Part shown: piece by piece, positions 1 to 6,933 of the stretch
Layout of the letters: each line of letters starts with the position of its first letter
Position numbering within the stretch: position 1 is the first letter of the stretch
Assembly (NCBI GenBank): GCA_026967815.1
Contig: JAPUUO010000035.1
Coordinates: forward strand, 2,228 to 12,279
Length of the DNA stretch: 10,052 nucleotides
From: Candidatus Bathyarchaeota archaeon
Lineage (GTDB): Archaea > Thermoproteota > Bathyarchaeia > Bathyarchaeales > Bathyarchaeaceae
Direction of reading: 5' to 3'
Notes under the pieces: generated by a model
Seen by the model: only the letters and a program-made list of their open reading frames with translations
The model's database searches: none
Told to the model about the DNA's origin: nothing
Position numbers and translations under genes: made by a program

Positions 1-745
1 CCAAGCAACTTGCCATATCTTGAATGTACAAGAGACCCTCTCGAAAGCTGCGAGTTCTAACTAAAGGTTTTTTTGCCTCAAGTAACTTGTAAGTGTGCTT
101 AAGCTTGGGAACCTTTTCTATTCGTATTCCTTCACTTTCCAGTTCCTTTAGGATGCGCTCTTCTGAGGCTTTAAGCAGGTTTATTCTTAGATAAATGGGC
201 GACTGTTGAGTTGCGCTTTCTAGGAATCTGAGCGCGTCGCTTCTTCCCAACAGTTGAAAACAGTATTTCACAAACCATAAGGGATTATAAGTTAGTAATG
301 CTACGCGCTCTTCGAGGCCAACCTTTTTCAAAGTGCCGTCAAATTGTATACCTAATATTCGTCCTAGCGCTTCCTCAACTCCTTTTAACGCACGCCAGCC
401 CAGAATTGAACGCCCAAGCCTGGCGCGCGCGCGCGCTATGCTCCATGCTTTTGAAAAACCGCTGTTGACGAATCTGGTTTCGTATGTATAGAGGCGGAGA
501 AAAGCTTGAGGACCAAGCTTGAAATCTCCAAGCATATTGGGGGCTAATGCTTGGTTTATGATGAAATCGAGGAGGTTTCGTCGGCGAAGAGTTTCAAACA
601 CAAGTTTATGTGCCAAGCCAACAACTTTGGTGTCTTGAATTTTCAACTGCTTAGCTGCTTTAGTTAAGGCCAGCCGCTCGCCTAAGTGTTGAAGTTCTAT
701 CCAGCTGAGGGTTTCAATGGCAAGTGTCCAAGCCTTGCGCAGCAA
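1..745 (-). CDS. RsmB/NOP2/Sun-family RNA cytosine-C5 methyltransferase (partial, C-terminus outside the window)
   Basis: This frame is open from a TTG at 745 to the window edge, giving 248 residues and one extra base. Proteins of this family transfer a methyl group from SAM to C5 of cytosine in rRNA or tRNA. Residues about 1-145 are helical and look like the NusB-like RNA-binding domain found at the start of RsmB. Residues 154-189 fit the pre-catalytic subdomain: NPLWFVKY, then LLGRSDALRFLE and SPIYLRIN. Residues 237-247 (GLLYIQDMASC) match the conserved 'G-x-x-x-IQDxAS' entry to the Rossmann methyltransferase fold. The SAM-binding loop and catalytic Cys residues lie beyond position 1. I chose TTG 745 because an SD-like AGAAGG (about 755-760) precedes it by 9 nt and an in-frame stop lies just upstream at 779-781. 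There is no upstream in-frame ATG. It is divergent from the DNA polymerase gene. The exact target base cannot be told from this fragment. Confidence 0.85.
   Translation of the reverse strand, partial: MLRKAWTLAIETLSWIELQHLGERLALTKAAKQLKIQDTKVVGLAHKLVFETLRRRNLLDFIINQALAPNMLGDFKLGPQAFLRLYTYETRFVNSGFSKAWSIARARARLGRSILGWRALKGVEEALGRILGIQFDGTLKKVGLEERVALLTYNPLWFVKYCFQLLGRSDALRFLESATQQSPIYLRINLLKASEERILKELESEGIRIEKVPKLKHTYKLLEAKKPLVRTRSFREGLLYIQDMASCL
423..436. repeat. (GC)7 alternating purine-pyrimidine tract
   Basis: Fourteen bases of perfect GC alternation lie inside the methyltransferase gene, in DNA of roughly 43% GC. On the coding strand they encode an Ala-Arg repeat (I-A-R-A-R-A-R) in the NusB-like region. 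Such tracts can adopt Z-DNA and are prone to slippage, but this copy keeps the frame open. Confidence 0.7.
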
Positions 746-882
746 TACAATTTTCCTTCTTTGACAAGTTTTGCGAGTTTACAAAATAGATAATTGGAAA
801 GAGAAGATATCACTTGCGATGAGAAATGCTGAAGGCAACACGTTTTTAGGTATAGGTCCCGATAATAGGTGGGACGCAGCGC
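746..882. promoter_or_regulatory. Divergent promoter region between methyltransferase and DNA polymerase
   Basis: This 137-nt gap must carry the start signals of both genes. An A/T-rich core around 776-796 contains TATA-like strings on both strands (TTTACAAAAT on plus, AATTATCTATTTT on minus). For the minus gene this would put transcription start near 760, a short leader holding the AGAAGG site. For the polymerase the AGGTGGG at 867-873, 9-11 nt before ATG 883, is the likely ribosome binding site. The boxes are weak matches and are assigned by spacing only. Confidence 0.35.
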
Positions 883-3567
883 ATGGCAAAGAAACACTTA
901 GATGACTACTTTCCAAGATCAGAAAGCGTGCATGAGGAGTCGACAGAATCTTCCATGAGAAGGGCACGAGAAGAGGAAAGAAAGAAAATCGAAGTTATCC
1001 CTAAAGTTCCGAAAAATCTGTCGCCTTCCTTTTTTGTTTCTGCCACCTACGACGGCGAGAAAAGAGTAGCTTGCATAAAGCTTTATGATCCAAAGTCAGA
1101 AAAGATCTATTTTTGGTATGACAACACTGGACACAAACCGTATCTTCTCACAAGTCTGTCGCCTATCGAGTTGGAAAAAATAGGTCGTGTAATGTCGCAT
1201 CCGGGCTTCGACCAATTCAAACTTGTGGAGAAATACCATCCTTTCCAAGATAGAAACGTTGCTGTTACGAAGGTTGTGGCGAAGGATCCATTGGCAATTG
1301 GAGGTCGCTCAAGAGGCTGCTTGCGTGACATTATACCGGAGGACTATCCTAAAATCGGCGGCAAAACTGAGGCTAAGGTTTGGGAAGCCGCTATCAGATA
1401 TTATCAATGCTACATTTATGATAGACAACTGGCACCAGGCATGCTTTACAAAATCGAAAACAACAATCTAATTCAGGTTAAACATGAGTCTTCAGAACGA
1501 ACGGTCAACAAAATCTGTTCGTTGTTCACAGCTGAGCCTAAAAAGGCTCTGCGGAATATAGAAACTTGGGCAAGACTGTTAGAGTATCCAGCTCCTAACT
1601 TTAGAAGGGTTGCCCTTGACATTGAGGTTTTCACTCCAACCATAGAAATAGAAGGCAAACTAACTTTCCGTGTGCCTGATCCGCGTGAGGCAGCTTATCA
1701 AGTCACTTGCGTATCGCTTTTGGGGTCTGATGGGGAAAAAAGGGTCCTACTATTGAAGCGTGCGGGCGTTAGAGAAGGAATTGATAAGCTTCCGCCAGAT
1801 GTAAGCGTTGAATATTTCGATTCTGAAGAGAATCTAATTCTTGAAGTTTTTAAGGTCCTCTGGGAGTATCCTTTCGTTATAACATTCAACGGAGACGATT
1901 TCGACCTCAGATACCTAGCGCATAGAGCGCAAAACCTTGGAATAAAGAGAAGTCAGATACCAATCGAAGTTAGGAGAAGAGTCTGTCTGCTTGAATATGG
2001 AGTGCACATAGACCTTTACAAGTTCTTCTTCAATAAATCCATTCAAATCTACGCCTTCGGTCGAAAATACCTCGACGTCACTTTGAACGAAGTTGGCAAA
2101 GCTTTAATTGGGCTGGCCAAACTTGAATTGACCAAGCCGTTCAACGAACTCGCTTATGGCGAACTCGCCCAATATTGTATGCAAGACGCTGAAATAACTT
2201 TAAAACTTACAACCTTTGACGACAACCTTGTCATGAAACTTATTTTGGCTATAACCAGAATAAGCCGCATGCCAATGGAGGATGTGAGCAGGCAAGGTGT
2301 TTCTCGTTGGATCCGTAACTTTCTCCAGTTTGAACATCGCCGCAGAAATGTGCTTATTCCCAACACTGAAGACATACTTGCTGCAAAGGGAAAAACCACC
2401 ACGAAGGCTGTCATAAAAGGAAAGAAATACAAAGGCGCAATTGTGGTGAAGCCCGTTCCTGGCGTGCATTTTAATGTTGCTGTCATGGACTTCGCGAGTC
2501 TATACCCCTCTCTCATTAAAGTTTGGAATTTAGGCTACCAAACAATTCGCTGTTCTCATCCTGAATGCAAAAGCAATGCCATACCCGATACACCTCATTG
2601 GGTCTGCACCAAAGATCGGGCCCTAGAAAGTCTCCTAATTGGATCTCTTAGAGACCTGCGAGTAAGCTGGTACAAACCAAAATCAAAAGAAAAAGCACTG
2701 CCTAAAGAAATGAGAAGCTGGTACAACGTTATTCAAAGCGCTTTAAAAGTCATCTTAAACGCCAGTTACGGCGTGTTTGGCGCTGCATCCTTCGATCTTT
2801 ACTGTCCTCCAGTTGCGGAAGCTACAGCTGCTATAGGAAGGCATTCGATAACGCAGATCAGCAACAAGGCACGAGAGTTGGGCATTCAGGTTATTTATGG
2901 AGACACCGACAGCATTTTCCTCAAAAACCCAACGCCGGAGCAGATAGACTCTTTGGCGCAATGGTCAAAAGAAGAGCTGAAGATGGAGCTCGGCGTAGAC
3001 AAGCTATACCGTTATGCGCTGCTCAGTTCGAGAAAAAAGAACTATCTCGGAGTATCCACTGACGGAAGTGTAGACGTTAAAGGGCTAACAGGAAAAAAAA
3101 GGCACATCCCAATTTTCATCAAGAAATCCTTCAACCAAATGAACGAGCAATTGGCTCAAGTAAAATCTCCTGCAGAATTTGATGGCGCTAAGAAACAAAT
3201 CGCAAATATCATTCGCAACTGCTATCTGAAGCTTAAGAAACGCGAGTGGGAAAGAATAGACGACCTAGCCTTTCACGTCGTTCTCGGAGAGGCCCCAGAG
3301 CACTATGTGAAGACCACTCCGCAACATGTGAAGGCTGCGAGACTTCTTCAAGAGAAAAAATACGAGCTGAAAGCAGGTGACCTAATAAGCTTTGTCAAGG
3401 TTGTCAAGGAGCCGCATGTGAAACCTGTTCAGCTGGCTTCTGACAGCGAAGTAGACGTAGAAAAATACGTAGGTCATTTGCAATCCACTTTCGACCAAGT
3501 CCTAGACGCGTTAGGCTTAGATTTTGAAGAAATCATAGGACTAACAAAACTGGAGCGATTTATGTAA
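883..3567 (+). CDS. polB: Family B DNA polymerase with 3'-5' proofreading exonuclease (archaeal PolB1-like)
   Basis: 894 residues, full length for an archaeal replicative PolB. The exonuclease motifs are intact: Exo I D246-I-E248, Exo II N336-GDDF-D341, and Exo III Y431-CMQ-D435. The polymerase motifs follow: motif A D536-FASLYPS, motif B K622-VILN-ASYG630, motif C Y672-GDTDS with catalytic D674 and D676, and thumb elements KKNYLG (718-723) and KGLTGKKR (733-740). It should therefore both synthesise and proofread DNA, probably as a replicative polymerase. The N-terminus has a PCNA-box-like K3-x-x-L6-x-x-Y9-F10, and the C-terminus ends L887-x-x-L890-x-x-F893-M894. Three cysteines (557, 562, 575) lie between motifs A and B. 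The ATG is preceded by AGGTGGG. The PolB1 subgroup is inferred from overall appearance, not a tree. Confidence 0.95.
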   Translation: MAKKHLDDYFPRSESVHEESTESSMRRAREEERKKIEVIPKVPKNLSPSFFVSATYDGEKRVACIKLYDPKSEKIYFWYDNTGHKPYLLTSLSPIELEKIGRVMSHPGFDQFKLVEKYHPFQDRNVAVTKVVAKDPLAIGGRSRGCLRDIIPEDYPKIGGKTEAKVWEAAIRYYQCYIYDRQLAPGMLYKIENNNLIQVKHESSERTVNKICSLFTAEPKKALRNIETWARLLEYPAPNFRRVALDIEVFTPTIEIEGKLTFRVPDPREAAYQVTCVSLLGSDGEKRVLLLKRAGVREGIDKLPPDVSVEYFDSEENLILEVFKVLWEYPFVITFNGDDFDLRYLAHRAQNLGIKRSQIPIEVRRRVCLLEYGVHIDLYKFFFNKSIQIYAFGRKYLDVTLNEVGKALIGLAKLELTKPFNELAYGELAQYCMQDAEITLKLTTFDDNLVMKLILAITRISRMPMEDVSRQGVSRWIRNFLQFEHRRRNVLIPNTEDILAAKGKTTTKAVIKGKKYKGAIVVKPVPGVHFNVAVMDFASLYPSLIKVWNLGYQTIRCSHPECKSNAIPDTPHWVCTKDRALESLLIGSLRDLRVSWYKPKSKEKALPKEMRSWYNVIQSALKVILNASYGVFGAASFDLYCPPVAEATAAIGRHSITQISNKARELGIQVIYGDTDSIFLKNPTPEQIDSLAQWSKEELKMELGVDKLYRYALLSSRKKNYLGVSTDGSVDVKGLTGKKRHIPIFIKKSFNQMNEQLAQVKSPAEFDGAKKQIANIIRNCYLKLKKREWERIDDLAFHVVLGEAPEHYVKTTPQHVKAARLLQEKKYELKAGDLISFVKVVKEPHVKPVQLASDSEVDVEKYVGHLQSTFDQVLDALGLDFEEIIGLTKLERFM

Positions 3568-3630
3568 GCGATGGAGTTTAAATACTTAGTAGACCCGCTA
3601 GAAACAAGAGAATGGTCTTGCACGTTGAAT

Positions 3631-3638
3631 ATTTATAT
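3631..3638 (+). promoter_or_regulatory. TATA-like box upstream of the small membrane protein gene
   Basis: ATTTATAT is a good archaeal TATA match. A transcription start about 26 nt downstream would fall near 3661, giving a leader of about 36 nt before ATG 3697. A second A/T-rich TATA-like string (TTTAAATA, 3577-3584) lies just after the polymerase stop. No T-rich terminator for the polymerase is visible in the gap. Confidence 0.45.
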
Positions 3639-3665
3639 CAAGCAAGATGAAACAAACACCACATC

Positions 3666-3684
3666 CTACGTATCAACTACGTAG
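3666..3684 (+). repeat. Perfect inverted repeat in the leader of the membrane protein gene
   Basis: CTACGTA (3666-3672) and TACGTAG (3678-3684) are exact reverse complements around a 5-nt loop TCAAC. The element sits between the presumed transcription start (~3661) and ATG 3697. It could be an operator dyad or an RNA hairpin in the leader. It is not followed by a T-run, so a terminator is unlikely. Confidence 0.6.
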
Positions 3685-3696
3685 TTCTTCCTTGAG

Positions 3697-4131
3697 ATGA
3701 GCAAGCAAATCCTATATTCTCTGGACTTCTCTTTTTCAAGTAGATTTGAGATGAGCTTTGTCTTCAAGCCAGATTCTCACTGGGTATTAAGGTTTGTAGG
3801 TAAGATTTTAGGATGGCTTATGGTTCTGAATTCGATAGTCTTGCCCCTTCTATGGTTCCTGAAGATCCTTAACCTCTTCACACTCATTCTCGTATACGAA
3901 GCATTATTGATTTCGATTATAGGAATCCTCCAAGTTCTAAGTTCTTACATCTACAGAAAAAACAGTATACCTTCTCGTTATCAAGGTCGTACTGGATGGT
4001 TTGACTTCAGAAGATTTGCAAAATTAAAACCTAAACAAAGACAACGATATCGGCAAGAAGGAAAGATCATGATATTATTGGGCATCATGCTATTAGTTGT
4101 GACCATAATCCTACATTTCTCAAGAATATAG
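3697..4131 (+). CDS. Small membrane protein of unknown function
   Basis: 144 residues; I do not recognise the family. Hydrophobic segments at about 33-55, 58-83 and 123-141 predict three membrane helices. The second and third are joined by a strongly basic loop of about 37 residues (from R87 to K123, including KLKPKQRQRYRQ), which by the positive-inside rule should face the cytoplasm. There is no signal peptide or catalytic motif. A second in-frame ATG at 3751 (M19) shares the 11-nt context TTGAGATGAGC with the first ATG, so either could be used; I kept 3697 because it fits the TATA box spacing. It ends in a double stop (TAG TGA). It stands alone and converges on queT, so neighbours give no hint of function. 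The basic 'QRQRYRQEG' stretch before a C-terminal helix is loosely like DUF3784-type proteins, but that is weak. Confidence 0.7.
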   Translation: MSKQILYSLDFSFSSRFEMSFVFKPDSHWVLRFVGKILGWLMVLNSIVLPLLWFLKILNLFTLILVYEALLISIIGILQVLSSYIYRKNSIPSRYQGRTGWFDFRRFAKLKPKQRQRYRQEGKIMILLGIMLLVVTIILHFSRI

Positions 4132-4317
4132 TGAGCGAGAGTGGTTCCACATGAAGCTATATTCTTCGATTATAAGCGCGCGTCCACTATAATTGGCGAA
4201 ATCTTCGTTGGGACAAGACAAAGCGACCGATGATTGTTTCTTGTGAAACCCTCTCCAGCTAGCGAATTGACTGCTCTTCATTTCACATGAACTTCTTTTT
4301 CCACGAGCTCTGGTAGA
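4132..4317. other. Convergent intergenic region, no gene seen
   Basis: 186 nt between the ends of the membrane protein gene and queT. I found no open frame of useful length, no tRNA-like arms and no strong hairpin. A short T-rich string (ACTTCTTTTTCC, 4291-4302) could end plus-strand transcription but is weak. No comparable signal is clear for the minus strand. Confidence 0.4.
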
Positions 4318-4848
4318 TCATTCAAGAACCCTTAGTCCTAGAGACTTAAGAGGCTCTATGATGTATGGCTTGCTTAAGGCTACCAATAAACTATAGCCAA
4401 CCACTCCGACAGATATCAAACTGCTTATTGTAACGCTAGCTATCATTGCTGCCCATACCGGCAAGAAACCCAGAATTTCAGGCGGAGGAAAGAATGTCCA
4501 AAGGTATCCTCCTACGATGATACCTACAGGAAGAGCTCCAACCATGCACGCAGACCATCGTCGATTTCTAAGCAAGAGAATAAGACCAGCTGCAACGAAA
4601 TTGGCAATTGGACCAAATGCCACATCTAAAGGGCCAAGAAAGTAGTATGCATTCGCTAGAAAGGTGCCAATGGTTACACCAAAGACAACTGGCCATCCGA
4701 GAAGCGCCGCCAATGCAAGCAAGCAATCGACCACACGAAACTGGATTGGACCATATGTTATCGGACCACCAATGATTGTTTGCAGAGTGTTAATCACAAA
4801 ATATAGACTTGCTATGATTGCTGTTAGACTAATGTCTCTATTATCCAT
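4318..4848 (-). CDS. queT: QueT-family ECF transporter substrate-binding (S) component
   Basis: 176 residues from ATG 4848, nearly all hydrophobic, with about five to six membrane helices. The family signature is visible: YGPIQFR (32-38) and GPLDVAFGPIAN (72-83), both characteristic of QueT proteins (Pfam QueT). These bind a queuosine precursor in bacteria. In archaea a 7-deazaguanine such as preQ0 for archaeosine would be the obvious cargo, which is inference. S components need an ECF module (EcfT plus two ATPases), and none is in this window. The start is set by a perfect AGGAGGTG 8 nt before the ATG. An in-frame ATG at 4908 would place this SD inside the gene and add 20 residues unlike the family. 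It lies 149 nt downstream of the AOR gene, in the same direction, with its own likely promoter. Confidence 0.82.
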   Translation of the reverse strand: MDNRDISLTAIIASLYFVINTLQTIIGGPITYGPIQFRVVDCLLALAALLGWPVVFGVTIGTFLANAYYFLGPLDVAFGPIANFVAAGLILLLRNRRWSACMVGALPVGIIVGGYLWTFFPPPEILGFLPVWAAMIASVTISSLISVGVVGYSLLVALSKPYIIEPLKSLGLRVLE

Positions 4849-4856
4849 TAATCTTA

Positions 4857-4863
4857 CACCTCC
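4857..4863 (-). promoter_or_regulatory. Strong Shine-Dalgarno site of queT
   Basis: GGAGGTG on the minus strand (AGGAGGTG with the flanking A), 8 nt before ATG 4848. It is the strongest ribosome binding site in the window and decides the queT start. It is exactly complementary to an upstream element at 4893-4899. Confidence 0.85.
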
Positions 4864-4915
4864 TACTCCGGGGTTTATAAGGCGGAACGGGTGGAGGTGA
4901 GCCCCCACTCACCCG
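4857..4915 (-). promoter_or_regulatory. Candidate structured 5' leader of queT with competing hairpins and an anti-SD element
   Basis: Reading the minus strand, GGTGAG (4901-4896) and CTCACC (4913-4908) form a perfect 6-bp stem around loop TGGGGG. Overlapping that stem, CACCTCC (4899-4893) is perfectly complementary to the SD GGAGGTG (4863-4857), so hairpin and SD masking exclude each other. A third option pairs CGGGTG (4915-4910) with CACCCG (4893-4888). The G-rich loop (4906-4902) can also pair with CCCC (4873-4870) just before the SD, giving an H-type pseudoknot. These pairings are read directly from the sequence; regulation is inference. It matches no preQ1 riboswitch consensus that I can recall. 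A TATA-like TTATAA at 4875-4880 inside this region would, if used, give an almost leaderless transcript without the structure. Confidence 0.4.
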
Positions 4916-4943
4916 CTATTGAGGGACACTTCGCGTTTCTCGG

Positions 4944-4949
4944 TTAAAA
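4944..4949 (-). promoter_or_regulatory. Candidate TATA box of queT
   Basis: TTTTAA on the minus strand. A transcription start about 26 nt downstream falls near 4920, immediately before the structured leader, giving an untranslated region of about 70 nt. This is consistent with, but does not prove, a leader-controlled transcript. A competing TATA-like string is at 4875-4880. Confidence 0.35.
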
Positions 4950-4976
4950 GCGTTGTCAATGTTTGTAAATGTTCTG

Positions 4977-4988
4977 AAAAAAGGGAAA
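4977..4988 (-). terminator. T-rich terminator candidate after the classical AOR gene
   Basis: On the minus strand TTTCCCTTTTTT begins 10 nt after the AOR stop codon. Archaeal termination commonly uses such T-runs without a hairpin. It would separate the AOR transcript from queT. Confidence 0.5.
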
Positions 4989-4997
4989 GTAGGTCAT

Positions 4998-6830
4998 TTA
5001 TGCAGTTAATTGGATATGCTCAGACAGTTCTGTTATCGCGTCTTGTAGCCCCAGTTTTGCCAATGTTTTTTTCATCGGTACGCCTCTGTTGTCCCATCCT
5101 CTCTTCTGGTAGTACATTTGAAGCATTACCTCGTATTTTTCCTTGTCGAGTTTGGCTCCTTTGAAATTACCCTTTGTGAGTGGCTCTTCGAACCATCTGG
5201 CTGGTGGAGTGTCCATTTCTTTGCTCCACAGGTTATTGTATTCTCGAACCCAGAAAGCTCTAATCAAAGCATAGATTCTGTCGGCAATTGTGTAGATTTT
5301 GTCCATGGTCAGGTTGAGTCCTGTTGCTGCCTTCATATATTTCGGATACCATTCTAGTTCGAAGCCAACTTCTACCCATGGTAGACGACAAGTTGTTAGA
5401 CATTCAAACATTCCTCCGCGCAGTCTCTGAAGTTCGATCACTTTATCCACTTTGGCTTCATCGTATCGGTCGCGTCCATATTCCACTTCCCAAGATATGA
5501 CCCAAGCATCTTTGTGGTGGGCTCCAGCGGCGGCGGTGCCGTAGGCCAATGCCATTGCAGGCGCGACGTGGCAGTCATAGGCTGAGATTTCGAGTCCTTT
5601 GATGTGCATTGCCCATTTCTGAGAATTGCCACCAATTCTTGTTGCTGCTGTGCGGACACCTTCGGACAGGAGTAGTCCCGGTCCTTGCTTGTACGTAATG
5701 TATCGAGCTAAAGTTTCTGCTTCTTCGTAGTCGCCCCATTCAATCTTGTAGTCAATGAGCTTCTTTTCTGATGCTTCCATTGCGAAGGCTATGGTGTTTC
5801 CTAGCGAAATCGTGTCAATGCCATACTCGTCGGCAAGTCTGTTTAATGTAGCAACCTTCTTGAGGTCGCCTAGGTTTATGTTTGAGCCTAGCATGGCGAC
5901 GTTTTCGTAGTCCAGCTCAGAAGATTCACCATTGGCATCTTTCACCACGTTGCCGCATGTCATGTTGCAGTTGGGGCAACCTCTGTTCAGGATTTTGATC
6001 TTCTCCATGGCGAATCCGCTTATGTCGGCGGCGTTTTCGAAGATGCCTTCTCTATAATTTTGAGTTGGGAGAACGCTGTTTTCTTGGCTCCATTCTATGG
6101 TTGACATTGTGCCTTGGCGTTTCCAAAACTTGTAGTTGGGCTTTCTCAAGATTTCCCTGTAAGTCTGTGTGCCAATGGTTTTCAGTTCATCCATATCAGC
6201 GGCAGGTATGATCCCTGAGCCTATTATGGCTATGGTTTTAAGGTTTTTTGAGCCCATAACTGCGCCTATTCCTGGTCTGCCTCCTCCTCTGCCTTCCTGT
6301 GACACAATGTTGGCAAACTTTACTAGGTTTTCGCCGCCCGGCCCAATTGAGATGACCCCAGCTGTTTTTCCATATTCTTTTTTTACTTCCTTTTCGGTCT
6401 CGAAGGTTCCTAACCTCCAGAGATCTTTTGCGCTCAGTATCTCGGTTTTGTCGTCTTCAACCAGTAGCAAAGAAGGGTTTTCTGCCTTGCCTTCGATTAT
6501 TATGGCGTCGTAGCCTGCTCTTCTCATCTTAACTGTGGCGTTGGTGCCTATGTTTCCGTCACCGTAGCCGCCTGTTAGGGGACTTTTGGTTGCCACTACC
6601 AGTTTGCCGCTACTGACCAGTGGAAATCCCGTGAGTGGTCCTGCTGCGATTACGAGCTTGTTTTCTGGCGAGAAAGGGTCTATGCCTGGTTTTAGTTCAT
6701 CCCATAATATTTTGATGGCGAATCCTCTGCCTCCAAGAAAAATATGTGCCAGTTGGGCATTGTACTGTTGAGCAACAGCTTTTCGCCTAGTTAGGTCTAC
6801 TCTAAGAAACTTACCATTCCAACCATACAT
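4998..6830 (-). CDS. Aldehyde:ferredoxin oxidoreductase family protein (tungstopterin, 4Fe-4S), classical length
   Basis: 610 residues, close to the roughly 605 of Pyrococcus furiosus AOR. The family oxidises aldehydes to carboxylates, or the reverse, passing electrons to ferredoxin in the cytoplasm. The N-terminal domain starts MYGWNGKFLRVDLT, with IFLGGRGFAIK (30-40), TKSPLTGG (81-88) and the pterin loop GRPGIGAVMGSKNLK (184-198). The 4Fe-4S ligands are C285, C288, C292 (CxxCxxxC) and probably C481. By alignment from memory, E309 and H438 match the active-site E313 and H448 of the Pyrococcus enzyme, and D334-EYGI-D339 matches the first DxxGLD motif. The second motif is altered to E476-CLTT-C481. 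The dimer-bridging iron ligands appear absent (T328 for E332, no His at the H383 site). ATG 6830 has GGTGG 10 nt upstream. Substrate cannot be told from sequence. Confidence 0.93.
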   Translation of the reverse strand: MYGWNGKFLRVDLTRRKAVAQQYNAQLAHIFLGGRGFAIKILWDELKPGIDPFSPENKLVIAAGPLTGFPLVSSGKLVVATKSPLTGGYGDGNIGTNATVKMRRAGYDAIIIEGKAENPSLLLVEDDKTEILSAKDLWRLGTFETEKEVKKEYGKTAGVISIGPGGENLVKFANIVSQEGRGGGRPGIGAVMGSKNLKTIAIIGSGIIPAADMDELKTIGTQTYREILRKPNYKFWKRQGTMSTIEWSQENSVLPTQNYREGIFENAADISGFAMEKIKILNRGCPNCNMTCGNVVKDANGESSELDYENVAMLGSNINLGDLKKVATLNRLADEYGIDTISLGNTIAFAMEASEKKLIDYKIEWGDYEEAETLARYITYKQGPGLLLSEGVRTAATRIGGNSQKWAMHIKGLEISAYDCHVAPAMALAYGTAAAGAHHKDAWVISWEVEYGRDRYDEAKVDKVIELQRLRGGMFECLTTCRLPWVEVGFELEWYPKYMKAATGLNLTMDKIYTIADRIYALIRAFWVREYNNLWSKEMDTPPARWFEEPLTKGNFKGAKLDKEKYEVMLQMYYQKRGWDNRGVPMKKTLAKLGLQDAITELSEHIQLTA

Positions 6831-6840
6831 CTCAGTTATA

Positions 6841-6884
6841 CCACCACTAAAATACAGTATTACTTATTCAAGGCTTACATATTT
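6841..6884 (-). promoter_or_regulatory. Promoter and ribosome binding site of the classical AOR gene
   Basis: On the minus strand, AAATATGTAAG (6884-6874) is a TATA-like box. A start about 26 nt downstream (~6854) gives a leader of about 24 nt that contains GGTGGT, 9-10 nt before ATG 6830. The gene can therefore be transcribed apart from the upstream AOR gene. Confidence 0.4.
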
Positions 6885-6910
6885 GAACATTTGCCGTGTG
6901 CTTTATTCTC

Positions 6911-6927
6911 TTAGGTTTCGGACCTAA
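6911..6927 (-). repeat. Perfect hairpin between the two AOR genes
   Basis: On the minus strand TTAGGT and ACCTAA pair perfectly around loop CCGAA; on plus the loop reads TTCGG. It starts 6 nt after the stop codon of the upstream AOR gene. It may mark the 3' end of that transcript or protect it. No long T-run follows (only GAGAATAAAG), so it is not a typical intrinsic terminator. Confidence 0.5.
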
Positions 6928-6933
6928 CCAACA

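Noticed and set aside
2154..2516. Minus-strand open frame of 120 codons inside the DNA polymerase
   Set aside because: It is antisense to conserved polymerase sequence up to motif A and shows no recognisable protein features.
4849..4908. A longer queT start at ATG 4908, adding 20 residues
   Set aside because: It would bury the perfect AGGAGGTG inside the gene, it has no SD of its own, and the added residues do not resemble a QueT N-terminus.
4874..4915. A tRNA or small RNA gene in the G/C-rich stretch upstream of queT
   Set aside because: No acceptor stem, T-arm GTTCRANNC pattern or anticodon arm can be assembled; the region is better explained as the queT leader.
6169..6513. Plus-strand open frame of 114 codons opposite the classical AOR
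   Set aside because: It lies wholly antisense to a well-supported gene and its Ser/Pro-rich product is typical of a reverse-strand shadow.
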